Shown here: one piece after another, positions 34,787 through 45,131 of the stretch
How the letters are laid out: each line of letters opens with the position of its first letter
Position numbering within the stretch: the first letter of the stretch is position 1
Assembly (NCBI RefSeq): GCF_001014615.2
Contig: NZ_LBCQ02000014.1
Location: forward strand, 62,001-126,000
DNA: 64,000 bases
DNA from: Aquamicrobium sp. LC103
GTDB lineage: Bacteria > Pseudomonadota > Alphaproteobacteria > Rhizobiales > Rhizobiaceae
Reading direction: 5' to 3'
Made by a program: the position numbers and the translations under genes
The notes under the pieces: model-generated
Seen by the model: the letters and a program-made list of their open reading frames with translations, nothing else
What the model was told of the DNA's origin: nothing
The model's database searches: none

Positions 34787-34910
34787 GATTTGGGCGGCAG
34801 CCTCAATTCCCCCTTGACGCTCCCCTCATTCGGCCGCTTCGCGGCTACCTTCTCCCTGGTGGAGAAGAGGAAGGCGGCCTTCACGAGCGAAGCGGAGGCC
34901 GGTGAACGGC
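34787..34910. repeat. Mosaic intergenic element
   Basis: The gap between the MarR gene and galE reads as a non-coding element common in rhizobial genomes, with CATTCGGCCGCTTCGCGGCTACC and CTTCTCCCTGGTGGAGAAG hairpins. The sequence has no start with a ribosome binding site. Assignment to a repeat family is from general memory only. Confidence 0.4.
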
Positions 34911-35933
<1,023 letters not shown>

Positions 35934-36238
35934 CTTGCCGCTCCCGCCTTTTTCCTGTTTCGCAGGCCCGTCCGGCGACTTGCGGTCGCTCGGCGATACC
36001 TGTCCCTGCCGTTGCGGAGAGCCTGCGCGGCAAAAGCTGAAGAAAGGGTAGGAACTCCCGTTCCGGCGGCTGAAGGACGGGCCGTTTCGCGCTATAGGGT
36101 TTGCGAGCGGTCAAGAACGTCAATCAAATTTGAGCCAATCTCGCTTTCGACGTTCCGACGTGGCATTTTGACCGCAAGCCATGCGTGGACGCGGGGCGCC
36201 TGAATGTCTATTCTCGCGTCGAAATCCAGGATGACGAT
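35934..36238. other. Divergent control region of galE and hemA
   Basis: A 305-base gap between the divergent galE and hemA starts. No gene is seen. A patch around 36090-36180 is less GC-rich (GTCAATCAAATTTGAGCC) and is the likely place of the hemA promoter, but no perfect sigma-70 hexamers or FNR/FixK box (TTGAT-N4-ATCAA) were found. Confidence 0.5.
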
Positions 36239-37519
36239 ATGGACTATCAACGTTTTTTCGACGAGGCGATCGACCAGCTCCACGCCGAACGGCGCTATCG
36301 GGTGTTTGCCGATCTGGAACGCAAGGTCGGTTCCTTCCCCACCGCCATCTGGCGCGCCAATGGCGAAGCGCGGGATATAACGGTCTGGTGCTCGAACGAC
36401 TATCTCGGCATGGGCCAGCATCCCGACGTCGTGGCGGCGATGCAGCGCGCGGCCGGGCAGATGGGCTCCGGCGCCGGCGGCACGCGCAACATTTCCGGCA
36501 CCAACCACCCGCTGGTCGAGCTCGAGCTGGAACTCGCCGACCTGCACGCGAAGGAAGCCGCCCTCGTCTTCACCTCGGGCTTCGTCTCCAACGAGGCCGC
36601 CATCTCCACCATCGCCCGGCTGCTGCCGGACTGCCTCATCCTGTCCGACGAATTGAACCACGCCTCGATGATCGAGGGCGTGCGCCGCTCGGGCGCGGAA
36701 AAGAAGATCTTCCGTCACAACGACGTCGCGCATCTGGAAAGCCTGTTGCAGGCCGCAGGCCGCGAACGCGCCAAGCTGATCGTCTTCGAGAGCGTCTATT
36801 CGATGGACGGCGACATCGCGCCGATCGAGGCGATCGCCGATCTGGCGGATAAGTACAACGCCATGACCTATATCGACGAGGTCCATGCGGTCGGCATGTA
36901 TGGCGCGCGCGGCGGCGGCATCACCGAGCGTGACGGCCTCGCCCACCGCATCGACGTGATCGAGGGCACGCTCGCCAAGGCGTTCGGCACGCTCGGCGGC
37001 TACATCACCGGTACGCGCTCGGTCATCGACGCGGTGCGCTCCTACGCGCCGGGCTTCATCTTCACCACCGCCCTGCCGCCGGCGATCGCCAGCGCGGCGG
37101 TGACCTCGATCCGGCATCTCAAGGGGTCGCAGGGAGAGCGTGACGCGCAACAACGCCAGGCACAGCGCACAAAGGACGTGCTCGGCGAGGCCAGTCTGCC
37201 GGTGATGCCGTCGGAAACGCATATCGTGCCGGTGCTCGTCGGCGACCCGGAACTCTGCAAGATGGCGAGCGACCGGCTGCTCGGCAAGCACGGCATCTAT
37301 ATCCAGCCGATCAACTACCCGACCGTGCCGCGCGGCACTGAGCGGCTGCGCATCACGCCGACGCCGTTCCACTCCGACGAGCTGATCGAAACGCTCAAGG
37401 AAGCCCTCATGGAAACCTGGCAGGCGCTTGGCATTCCCTTCCGAGACGCGACCACCCAGCCGCAGGTGGAAAAGACCCACCGCGTCATCCCGCTCGTGGT
37501 CTCGAAGTCCGGCGGCTGA
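36239..37519 (+). CDS. hemA: 5-aminolevulinate synthase
   Basis: The 426-residue PLP enzyme of the alpha-oxoamine synthase family condenses glycine with succinyl-CoA to 5-aminolevulinate, the first step of heme and cobalamin synthesis in alphaproteobacteria (C4 pathway). Present are [16 protein letters not shown] near 75-90, the cofactor-binding [10 protein letters not shown] near 213-222 and the Schiff-base lysine K247 in [12 protein letters not shown]. The ATG at 36239 gives the usual N-terminus MDYQRFF; an upstream ATG at 36185 is rejected. Single-gene unit, convergent with the aminotransferase. Confidence 0.97.
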   Translation: MDYQRFFDEAIDQLHAERRYRVFADLERKVGSFPTAIWRANGEARDITVWCSNDYLGMGQHPDVVAAMQRAAGQMGSGAGGTRNISGTNHPLVELELELADLHAKEAALVFTSGFVSNEAAISTIARLLPDCLILSDELNHASMIEGVRRSGAEKKIFRHNDVAHLESLLQAAGRERAKLIVFESVYSMDGDIAPIEAIADLADKYNAMTYIDEVHAVGMYGARGGGITERDGLAHRIDVIEGTLAKAFGTLGGYITGTRSVIDAVRSYAPGFIFTTALPPAIASAAVTSIRHLKGSQGERDAQQRQAQRTKDVLGEASLPVMPSETHIVPVLVGDPELCKMASDRLLGKHGIYIQPINYPTVPRGTERLRITPTPFHSDELIETLKEALMETWQALGIPFRDATTQPQVEKTHRVIPLVVSKSGG

Positions 37520-37529
37520 GACCGCCGGC

Positions 37530-38696
37530 CTACGCCGTCTCGATCCAGCGCGCCAGCCTTTCGGCAGCCTCCTCGACAAGGTCGAGGCGGCGGTGGAAGC
37601 ACAGCCTGAAGAACGTCTCCCCGCCCGGGCCGAAGGCGGTGCCAGGCGCCAGTCCGACATTCGCATTGTCGACGATGTCGAAGGCGGCCCGGCGCGTGTC
37701 GCTCACCCCGTCGACGGCGAAGAAGAGGTAGAAGGCGCCCGCAGGCGCCGTCACCTTCACCCGGCCCGTCCCCGCCAGCCTGTCGCAGACCACGTTGCGT
37801 GCCTTCCGCGCGCGATCGACCTGCTCGGCGATGAAGCCGTCGCCATGGTCGAGGGCCGCGGCCGCGCCTTTTTGCAGGAAGGCAGGAACGCCGGAATTCG
37901 AATACTGGATCAGGTTCTCGAAGACCTGCTGCAGCGCGGGATGCACCTTCAGCCAACCGACCCGCCAGCCGGTCATCGCCCAGTTCTTCGAGAAGCTGTT
38001 GACGAAGAGGATGCGGTCGTCCGGCTCCATCACGTCGAGAAATGACGGCGCGCGGCGACCGTCATAATGAAACAGCGAATAGATTTCGTCGGCGATGATC
38101 CAGAGGCCGTGACGGCGCGCCACGTCGAGGATCGCCGCGAGCGTGTCGCGGTCGGCGACCCAGCCTGTCGGATTCGACGGGGAATTCACGAACAGCGCCT
38201 TCGTCGCCGGAGTGACGGCTGCCTCGATACGCGCCACGTCGCAGGACCAGCCATTGTCGGAACGATCCAGCACCACAGCTACCGGCCTCGCCCCGGCGAC
38301 GCCGACTGCGGCGGCGAAATTCGGCCAGGCGGGGCTCAGATAGACGAGCTCGTCGCCGGCGCCCGCCACCGCGTCAATCGCGAGCCGGATCGCATGCATG
38401 CCCGAGCCCGTGACGACGAACTCCTCGCTGGCGAAGCCGCGGCCGAAATGCCGCGCATAGTAGCGCGCCAGCGCCTCGCGCAATTCGGGCACGCCGCGCT
38501 GCCACGTGTAGAAGGTCTCGCCGGCATTCAGCGCGGCGGTCGCCGCCTCCGAGATGAAACCGGGCGTCGGAAGATCGCCCTCGCCCGCCCACAGCGGTAT
38601 GAGGTCTTCCTTCGCGCGGCCATGGTTGACGACGGCGACGATGCCGCTTTCGGGCGCAAGACGCGCGGCGGCACGCAGATGATCGAGCTGGGACAT
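37530..38696 (-). CDS. Class I/II pyridoxal phosphate aminotransferase
   Basis: The 388-residue enzyme is a fold-type I aminotransferase like the aspartate/AlaT group. It has GEGDLPTP near residue 39, VNSPSNPTGWV (the NPTG motif) near 170, DEIYSLFHYDG near 200 and the PLP lysine in NSFSKNWAMTGWRVGW near 235. The substrate cannot be told from these motifs; aspartate, branched or methionine-type amino acids are all possible. The ATG at 38696 gives the family start. It lies downstream of mscL on the same strand, with a terminator-like hairpin between them. Confidence 0.92.
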   Translation of the reverse strand: MSQLDHLRAAARLAPESGIVAVVNHGRAKEDLIPLWAGEGDLPTPGFISEAATAALNAGETFYTWQRGVPELREALARYYARHFGRGFASEEFVVTGSGMHAIRLAIDAVAGAGDELVYLSPAWPNFAAAVGVAGARPVAVVLDRSDNGWSCDVARIEAAVTPATKALFVNSPSNPTGWVADRDTLAAILDVARRHGLWIIADEIYSLFHYDGRRAPSFLDVMEPDDRILFVNSFSKNWAMTGWRVGWLKVHPALQQVFENLIQYSNSGVPAFLQKGAAAALDHGDGFIAEQVDRARKARNVVCDRLAGTGRVKVTAPAGAFYLFFAVDGVSDTRRAAFDIVDNANVGLAPGTAFGPGGETFFRLCFHRRLDLVEEAAERLARWIETA

Positions 38697-38714
38697 CGGG
38701 ATCCGTTCAAGACA

Positions 38715-38741
38715 AAGCCCCGGCCTTGGCGACCGGGGCTT
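38715..38741 (-). terminator. Terminator-like hairpin after mscL
   Basis: Arms AAGCCCCGG (38715-38723) and CCGGGGCTT (38733-38741) form a nine-pair stem with a nine-base loop. Read on the minus strand it ends in CTTTGTC, a short T-run, 20 bases after the mscL stop. Confidence 0.6.
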
Positions 38742-38760
38742 CGAACGACTAGCCCGACTG

Positions 38761-39180
38761 CTATTTCTTCGCAAGCAGGTCGCGGATTTCGGTCAGAAGC
38801 TGGACGTCGGGTGCAGGCGGCGCCGCTTCGGCCTCCTTCTGCTTCTCGAGACGCTTGCGCATGTTGTTCACCGCCTTGACCATCAGGAAGATGATCCAGG
38901 CAAGGATCAGGAAGTTGATGACGACCGTGATGAAATTGCCGTAGGCGAAGACCGCGCCCTGCTCGCGCGCCGCCGCCAGCGAGGTCGCCGTCACGTTCGC
39001 GGACAACGGCAGGAAGTAGTTCGAGAAGTCGAACCCGCCGAAGATCGCACCCACGATCGGCATTATGATGTCGTCCACGAGCGAACTGACGATGAGACCG
39101 AACGCTCCGCCGATGATGACACCGACGGCAAGGTCCATCACGTTGCCCCGGGCGATGAATTCCTGGAATTCCTTGATCAT
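38761..39180 (-). CDS. mscL: Large-conductance mechanosensitive channel
   Basis: The 139-residue protein starts with the MscL signature [27 protein letters not shown]. It has the periplasmic loop and second helix [24 protein letters not shown], and a charged C-terminal coiled coil. It opens under membrane tension to release solutes on osmotic downshift. The ATG at 39180 is the family start; frame extension upstream is not conserved-looking. Its presence near the NAGGN genes is a second osmotic-stress element in this window, although the two are several genes apart. Confidence 0.96.
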   Translation of the reverse strand: MIKEFQEFIARGNVMDLAVGVIIGGAFGLIVSSLVDDIIMPIVGAIFGGFDFSNYFLPLSANVTATSLAAAREQGAVFAYGNFITVVINFLILAWIIFLMVKAVNNMRKRLEKQKEAEAAPPAPDVQLLTEIRDLLAKK

Positions 39181-39431
39181 CCTGCTCTCCTCAAGAATAT
39201 CGGCCAGCCGGCAACCGAAAAACCGCTGGTTGCACGAGTCGCTAGTCGCTGTCCGCAAGCGGACAATAGCAAAAACAACGGTTTCGATAAGCAGGAAAGA
39301 GCATTGTTCAGTGAAAACAAGAACCGGCACGCGTCTTTCCTATTGATATCAAGACGAATGGACAGGCCGGCCGAGCTGTGATTGCCTGCCGACAGGAACT
39401 GCCCCTCGCGGGCTCGGGAGGTTGAAGCCTG

Positions 39432-42400
39432 GTGCACGGCTGGGTCGTCATCATAATCGCGATCGCCTATGTGACGCTGCTCTTCGCCATAGCCAGCGTC
39501 GGCGACCGCCATGCGGCCAGGCACGGACCGGGCCCGGCGCGGCCCTATATCTACGCGCTCAGCCTCGCCATCTACTGCACGTCATGGACCTTCTTCGGCT
39601 CGGTCGGGCTTGCGAGCGAGCGCGGCTTCGAATTCCTGACGATCTATATCGGTCCGGTCCTGGTCTTCATCTTCGGCTACCCGCTGCTGGTGCGGGTCAT
39701 CAAGCTCGCGAAGACCGAGAAGATCACCTCGATCGCCGATTTCCTCGGCGCCCGCTACGGCAAGAGCTTCGCGGTCGCCGCGATCGCCACCATGATCGCC
39801 ATGTTCGGCACGGTTCCCTACATCGCGCTGCAATTGAAGGCGATCTCAAGCTCGGTCAGCCTGATGGTCGAGCACTATAACGGCGCGCCGCCCTCCTTCG
39901 ATTTCATCATCGGCGACATCTCGCTCGCGGTCGCTTTCCTGCTGGCGCTCTTCGCGATCCTCTTCGGCACTCGCCACGCCGACGCCACCGAGCACCAGGA
40001 CGGCCTGATCCTCGCCGTCGCGGTGGAATCGATCGTCAAGCTGGCCGCCTTCCTGGCCGTCGGCATCGGCGTGACGTTCTTCATGCTCGGCGGACCGGGC
40101 GATCTCTATTCGATGCTGAGCGCCAACGCCCAGGTGACCGCCGCCTACAATTACCCGACCTCGCTCGCCACCTGGATCGTGATGACGCTTTTGAGCGGGA
40201 TCGCGATCATCATGCTGCCGCGCCAGTTCTACGTGACGGTCGTCGAGAACCGCTCGGAGCAGGAGCTGCGCAAGGCGAGCTGGCTGTTTCCGCTCTATCT
40301 GGTCGCGATCAACCTCTTCGTGATTCCCATCGCCTTCGCCGGGGTGAGCGTGCTCGGCACGGAATCGAACGCCGATCTCTACGTCGTGTCGCTGCCGCTC
40401 GAATACGGGCACGACATGCTCGCCATGCTCGCCTTCATCGGCGGCCTCTCCGCGGCGACGGCCATGGTGATCGTCGCCAGCGTCGCGCTGTCGATCATGA
40501 TTTCCAACGACCTGGTGCTGCCGCTGTTCGTCCGCGGCATATTGAAGCCCGAGCTTCAGGAGACGGAGGACTGGACGAAGGTCATCCTCAACGTGCGGCG
40601 CGCGGCGATCTTCGTCGTCCTGTTCGCGGCTTTCCTCTACTATCGCGAGACGACCACCAACACGCGGCTCGCCTCCATCGGCTTGATTTCCTTCGCGGCC
40701 GTCGCCCAGTTTGCGCCGTCCTTCTTCGGCGGACTGATCTGGCGCGGCGCCAATGCGCGCGGCGCATTGATCGGCATGAGCTGCGGCATCACCGTCTGGG
40801 CCTACACGCTGCTGTTTCCCTCGCTCGCGCCGCCGGACACGGAAATCCTCGTCACCGGCCTCTTCGGCATCGAAGCGCTCAGGCCGCAGGCGCTGTTCGG
40901 CACGGTCGGCGAGCCGCTCAACCATGGCGTGATATGGAGCCTTTCGCTCAACACGCTCTTCTTCATCCTCGGCTCGCTCTCGCGCGCATCCGTTCCGCTG
41001 GAGCGCATCCAGGCGGCGATCTTCGTGCCGCGCGACACCAATCCGATGCCGAGCCTGCGCCGGTTCCGCACCACGGTGACGGTCAACGACCTGAAGGACA
41101 CGATCGCCCGCTATCTCGGCGTCGAGAGGACGGAGCGCTCCTTCCAGAGTTTCCAGAAGCAGGAAGGACGGCCGATCAACGGCAACGAAGCCGCCTCCAT
41201 GGCCATGATCCGCTTCTCCGAGCAGCTTCTGGCAAGCGCCGTCGGCTCGTCCTCGGCGCGGCTGATCCTCTCCCTGCTCTTCCAGCGCAATGACAGCAAT
41301 CCGCGCGGCGCGCTGCGCCTGCTCGACGACGCCTCGGAGGCGCTGCAGCACAATCGCGACCTGCTGCAAACGGCACTCGACCAGATGGAGCAGGGCATAA
41401 CCGTCTTCGATCAGGATTTCCGGCTCACCTGCTGGAACCGGCAATACCGCAAGCTGTTCGACCTGCCGGACGAGATGGGCCAGGTCGGCGTTTCGCTGGC
41501 CGGCATTCTCGGCCACCTGGCGCAGCGCGGCGACATCCCACGCGAGGCGGTCTATACGACGCTCAACCGGCTCACCGGCTTCGGCACGCCCTGGCAGCTC
41601 GAGCTGCGGACCAGCGGCCGCATCATCGAGCTGCGTTCGAACCCGATGCCCGACGGCGGCATCGTCGCCACCTATACGGACATCACCGCGCGCGTGCAGG
41701 CGGAGCTCGCCATCAAGCGTGTCAACGAGACGCTGGAGCAGCGCGTGGTCGACCGAACCGCCGAACTCACGCGCGTCAATGAAGAGCTGGCGCTCGCGCA
41801 GATGCTGGCCGAAGAAGCCAATCTCGGAAAGACGCGCTTCCTCGCCGCGGCCGGCCACGACATCCTCCAGCCGCTCAATGCCGCGCGCCTCTATTGCTCG
41901 GCGCTGCAGGGGAGCGTCGGCAAGGGCAAGACCGCCGAAGCCGTCGGCAACATCGAATCCTCGCTGGAATCGGTCGAATCGATCCTCGGCGCGGTGCTCG
42001 ACATATCGCGGCTCGACACGGGCGCGATGAAGCCGGTCGATTGCGTCTTCCGGCTCAACGGTCTGCTGCGCCAGATCGAGACCGACTTCCAGCCGATGGC
42101 GGCGGCGAAGGGCCTCGACCTGCGGATCATTCCTTCCTCGCTCGCTGTGGAGACGGACCGCAACCTGTTGCGCAGGCTGGTGCAGAACCTGGTCTCGAAC
42201 GCGGTGAAGTACACGCGCAAGGGCCGCATCCTGGTCGGCGTGCGCCGGCGCGGCGCGCTTCTGGAAATCCAGGTGATCGACACCGGCATCGGCATAGAGG
42301 CGGACGAGCTGAACACCGTCTTCCGCGAGTTCACGCGGCTTCAGGACGGCGTACGCGAAGCGCAGGGACTCGGACTCGGCCTTTCTATCGTCGATCGCAT

Positions 42401-42926
42401 CGCCCGCGTGCTGAGGCTCGAAATCCGCATCGAATCCCACAAGGGCAAGGGCACGCGCTTCTCCGTGCTGCTGCCGGTGGCGCAGGCCCAGGACGGCGCA
42501 GGCATGGCCGAGATACGCCCGTCGGTACGTTCGAACGCGATGCTCGACGGCGTCAACGTGCTTTGCGTGGACAACGACGCCCGTATCCTGCAGGGCATGC
42601 GCCTGCTGCTCGAAGGCTGGGGATGCCGGGTCTCCACCGCCACAGGCTCGGCGGAGCTGGACGAGCCGGGCGCAGATCTGCCGCGGCCGGACGTCGTGCT
42701 TGCCGACTATCATCTCGACGCCGAGAACGGTCTCGACGTCATCGTCGCGCTCAGGGCGCGCTTCGGTGCCGAGCTTCCGGCGGTGCTGGTCACCGCCGAC
42801 CGTTCGAACGAGATGCGCGCGGCGGCGGCCGAACTCGACGTTGCGGTCATCAACAAGCCGGTCAAGCCCGCCAATCTGCGGACCGTGCTTACGCGCTACC
42901 GCAAGATGCTCTCGGCCGCCGAGTGA
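39432..42926 (+). CDS. Hybrid histidine kinase with sodium/solute symporter-like sensor domain
   Basis: The 1164-residue protein is built from a transporter-like part of 12 or so helices (residues 1 to about 520, sodium:solute symporter fold as in CbrA), a PAS region near 650-760, a short coiled coil, a HisKA domain with the phosphorylated His near 807 in AAGHDILQPLNAARL, a HATPase with NLVSNAVKYTRKGR and GLGLGLSIVDRIA, and a receiver at about 1036-1160 with the acceptor Asp in LADYHLDAENG. Such kinases (NahK/ErcS-like) may sense a transported solute. The start is the GTG at 39432. It faces, across six bases, a LuxR-type response regulator that may be its partner. Confidence 0.93.
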   Translation: MHGWVVIIIAIAYVTLLFAIASVGDRHAARHGPGPARPYIYALSLAIYCTSWTFFGSVGLASERGFEFLTIYIGPVLVFIFGYPLLVRVIKLAKTEKITSIADFLGARYGKSFAVAAIATMIAMFGTVPYIALQLKAISSSVSLMVEHYNGAPPSFDFIIGDISLAVAFLLALFAILFGTRHADATEHQDGLILAVAVESIVKLAAFLAVGIGVTFFMLGGPGDLYSMLSANAQVTAAYNYPTSLATWIVMTLLSGIAIIMLPRQFYVTVVENRSEQELRKASWLFPLYLVAINLFVIPIAFAGVSVLGTESNADLYVVSLPLEYGHDMLAMLAFIGGLSAATAMVIVASVALSIMISNDLVLPLFVRGILKPELQETEDWTKVILNVRRAAIFVVLFAAFLYYRETTTNTRLASIGLISFAAVAQFAPSFFGGLIWRGANARGALIGMSCGITVWAYTLLFPSLAPPDTEILVTGLFGIEALRPQALFGTVGEPLNHGVIWSLSLNTLFFILGSLSRASVPLERIQAAIFVPRDTNPMPSLRRFRTTVTVNDLKDTIARYLGVERTERSFQSFQKQEGRPINGNEAASMAMIRFSEQLLASAVGSSSARLILSLLFQRNDSNPRGALRLLDDASEALQHNRDLLQTALDQMEQGITVFDQDFRLTCWNRQYRKLFDLPDEMGQVGVSLAGILGHLAQRGDIPREAVYTTLNRLTGFGTPWQLELRTSGRIIELRSNPMPDGGIVATYTDITARVQAELAIKRVNETLEQRVVDRTAELTRVNEELALAQMLAEEANLGKTRFLAAAGHDILQPLNAARLYCSALQGSVGKGKTAEAVGNIESSLESVESILGAVLDISRLDTGAMKPVDCVFRLNGLLRQIETDFQPMAAAKGLDLRIIPSSLAVETDRNLLRRLVQNLVSNAVKYTRKGRILVGVRRRGALLEIQVIDTGIGIEADELNTVFREFTRLQDGVREAQGLGLGLSIVDRIARVLRLEIRIESHKGKGTRFSVLLPVAQAQDGAGMAEIRPSVRSNAMLDGVNVLCVDNDARILQGMRLLLEGWGCRVSTATGSAELDEPGADLPRPDVVLADYHLDAENGLDVIVALRARFGAELPAVLVTADRSNEMRAAAAELDVAVINKPVKPANLRTVLTRYRKMLSAAE

Positions 42927-42932
42927 CGGCGA

Positions 42933-43592
42933 TCATTCCAGCGCGGTGATCGGCTCGGCGCCGATCTTGGAGAGCCTGATGACCGCCTGCGTGCGGCTGT
43001 CGACGCCGAGCTTCTGCAGGATCGCGGAGACATGCGCCTTGATGGTCGCCTCCGACACGTTGAGCTCATAGGCGATCTGCTTGTTCAGAAGGCCTTCGGC
43101 GAGCATGCCCAGCACCCGGTTCTGCTGCGGCGTCAGCGTCTGCAGGCGGCGGATAAGGTCGGAAATGTCGGGGTCCGCCTCCTCGCCGAGGTCGATGCCA
43201 TCCGGCGCGACCACACCGCCCTCGATGACCGCGGACACCGCCCCGCGGATCGCTTCCATGCTCGCCGATTTGGAGATGAAGCCGGACGCGCCGAGCTCCA
43301 GCGCACGGCGGATGGTGGCCACGTCGTCATGCGCCGAAACGACGATTATCGGAACGGAGGGATCGAGCCCCCTCAGCGCCACCAGCCCGGAAAGGCCGCT
43401 GGCACCCGGCATGGTCAGGTCGAGCAGGATCAGGTCGATCTCGCCGCCTCCCGACATCAGCGCCTTGACCCCGTCGAAGTCGCCCGCTTCCAATATCCTC
43501 GCGCCGTCGCCCATGCCCGTAAGCGCCTGGATCAGCGCGCCGCGAAACAGCGGGTGATCGTCCGCCACGACGAATGTAAAGCCAGATGCCAA
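42933..43592 (-). CDS. LuxR/NarL-type response regulator
   Basis: The 219-residue regulator has an N-terminal receiver (acidic pair D11/D12 in VVADDHPL, acceptor D58 in LILLDLTMPG, Thr/Ser and Lys in VVSAHDD and FISKSA) and a C-terminal LuxR helix-turn-helix (LTPQQNRVLGMLAEGLLNKQIAYEL, ATIKAHVSAILQKLGV). It starts at TTG 43592. It lies tail to tail with the transporter-like hybrid kinase, whose phosphate could reach this Asp directly or through a phosphotransfer protein. Target genes are unknown. Confidence 0.93.
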   Translation of the reverse strand: MASGFTFVVADDHPLFRGALIQALTGMGDGARILEAGDFDGVKALMSGGGEIDLILLDLTMPGASGLSGLVALRGLDPSVPIIVVSAHDDVATIRRALELGASGFISKSASMEAIRGAVSAVIEGGVVAPDGIDLGEEADPDISDLIRRLQTLTPQQNRVLGMLAEGLLNKQIAYELNVSEATIKAHVSAILQKLGVDSRTQAVIRLSKIGAEPITALE

Positions 43593-43790
43593 TACGCTCC
43601 TCCCTTTCCCCCGAAGCAGGAATGTAGCCTTCCGCGCATCCTATCGCGAGCACGATTATGCCCCCCGGCAGGTGCAATTCAAGTGATGGCCCGCCATTCG
43701 CCGCCAGGAAGGCACACCTGAATTTTACTTGCGGGAACCATTTCCCCGGATGCAGTGTTTTTCCGGGGGAATTTCCTCGGAAACGCCTTC

Positions 43791-44156
43791 ATGGAAGAGG
43801 TACGCCAGATAGCACGGATGTGCGTGGGCCGCGCGGTGATGTTCGGCACGCTGGCGATACTCTGCATCATGGTATCCTTCGCGTTTTCGCTTGCGCTCGC
43901 CTTTCGCGCCGGCGCCATACTGATGCTCCTGATGGCCGGGATACTGCTCATCAAGGCGCATCTGGCGCTGCGGCAGAAGCCGAAGAACACCGAGGTCTGG
44001 ATCTATCTCGACGACGGCGCGCGGCCGCGCAACGACCATGCGAACCGGCTGTTCGCACGCGTGCTCCATGAGGTCTATTGCAGCTACGCGCAGACGACAT
44101 TCGTGATCGCATGCTCCATGTTCGCGATCTCGCTTGCGCTGTCGGCGGTGCTGTAG
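43791..44156 (+). CDS. Small membrane protein of unknown function
   Basis: The 121-residue protein has two hydrophobic segments in its N-terminal half (AVMFGTLAILCIMVSFAFSL, then AGAILMLLMAGILLIKAHLAL) and one near the C-terminus (TTFVIACSMFAISLALSAV), with a soluble acidic and basic loop VWIYLDDGARPRNDHANR between. I do not recognise the family; similar proteins occur as hypotheticals in rhizobia. The ATG at 43791 is chosen. The leader contains an inverted repeat CCCCGGA/TCCGGGG (43744-43768) of unclear role. Confidence 0.7.
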   Translation: MEEVRQIARMCVGRAVMFGTLAILCIMVSFAFSLALAFRAGAILMLLMAGILLIKAHLALRQKPKNTEVWIYLDDGARPRNDHANRLFARVLHEVYCSYAQTTFVIACSMFAISLALSAVL

Positions 44157-44206
44157 GCCTCAAATTACCCCGTGGCTCACACCAATGTTCGGGCCGGACG
44201 GCCCCG

Positions 44207-44641
44207 TCAGGTTCTGTCGGGGGTGGGTTCCGCCGTTCCGCCGCCCTCGCGGGTTTCGGTGCCGAAATCCTTGACGATGTCCATGAAGCGCCGGAAGAAG
44301 CGTTCCATGTAGCCCAGCGATTGCTCGAATTCCTCCTCGCTCGGCAGGCCGGCGGTCGGGCTCGAGCCTTCGAGCTTCGCGACGCGTTCTTCCAGAGCCT
44401 CGATCTTTCCCAGCATTTCGTCGAGGCGGTCCTCGTAAGCCCCGCGCTCCTCGGCCGCCAGCTTGCAGACGAGCTGCGCGTTGCGCTCCTCACAGATCGA
44501 CATCTGCCCGGTGACCGTGTCCATGCGGACATAGCCGTCGTCGGTCTTTTCCAGCCGATAGCGCTCGACATCCTGCGCCGACGCTGCGGGAGCCATGGCA
44601 AAGGACAGGATGGCGGCTGCCATCAGTAGCGGCTTCGACAT
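44207..44641 (-). CDS. Secreted hypothetical protein with coiled coil
   Basis: The 144-residue protein has a clear signal peptide (cut after APAASA, about residue 22) and a mature region DVERYRLEKTDDGYVRMDTVTGQMSIC with two cysteines that may pair. A coiled-coil stretch follows (RLDEMLGKIEALEERVAKLE), and then an acidic tail. The function is unknown; it is a periplasmic protein kept in rhizobia by my recollection. The start at 44641 has GGAGG at good spacing. Confidence 0.75.
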   Translation of the reverse strand: MSKPLLMAAAILSFAMAPAASAQDVERYRLEKTDDGYVRMDTVTGQMSICEERNAQLVCKLAAEERGAYEDRLDEMLGKIEALEERVAKLEGSSPTAGLPSEEEFEQSLGYMERFFRRFMDIVKDFGTETREGGGTAEPTPDRT

Positions 44642-44783
44642 TGTTGCCTCCTTCGAACGGTCTCGGAAAATCACCATTACTTTGCGCCGGAATTGCGGTT
44701 TGGGCTACAAAACTGTTGGCAACTAGGTTTGCCCGCCCCAGGCTCGGCTTTTCAGATGACCGTAATAAGACTATAGCCGCCGC

Positions 44784-45131
44784 ATGAGTTCCCTGATCTA
44801 CAAGATCTGCCCCGAGCCGCTGTGGCGCGAAGCCGAGCGCGCGGGCGTCTTCCGCGGCATGGAAATCGACCATGCCGACGGTTTCATCCATTTCTCCACC
44901 GCAGGCCAGGCGCGCGAAACCGCCGCGAAGCATTTTTCCGGCCAGCGCGATCTCCTGCTCATCGCGGTCGACGAGGCCCTTCTCGGCGACGCGCTGAAAT
45001 ACGAGGTCTCGCGCGGCGGCGCGCTGTTCCCGCACCTCTATTCCGAGCTCGACATGAAGGCCGTCGCCTGGGTGAAGCCGCTGCCGCTCGGCGAAGACGG
45101 AAGCCACGTCTTTCCGGAGCTCGAAGCATGA
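44784..45131 (+). CDS. DUF952 family protein
   Basis: The 115-residue protein carries the DUF952 pattern: IYKICPEPLWREAERAG, then DGFIHFSTAGQARETAAKHF and LKYEVSRGGALFPHLYSELD. Function is unestablished; the fold is proposed to be related to glutathione-transferase-like or ADP-ribose-binding proteins, which I cannot judge here. The pyrD start overlaps its stop (ATGA), as is typical in rhizobia, so the two are co-translated. Confidence 0.92.
   Translation: MSSLIYKICPEPLWREAERAGVFRGMEIDHADGFIHFSTAGQARETAAKHFSGQRDLLLIAVDEALLGDALKYEVSRGGALFPHLYSELDMKAVAWVKPLPLGEDGSHVFPELEA

Noticed and set aside
36090..36238. FNR/FixK box upstream of hemA
   Set aside because: TCAATCAAATTTGAG looks loosely similar but does not fit the TTGAT-N4-ATCAA pattern.
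39846..42713. A 955-codon minus-strand frame opposite the hybrid kinase
   Set aside because: Same type of GC-driven shadow; composition is dominated by Arg, Glu, Asp and His, and the plus-strand kinase has all expected motifs.
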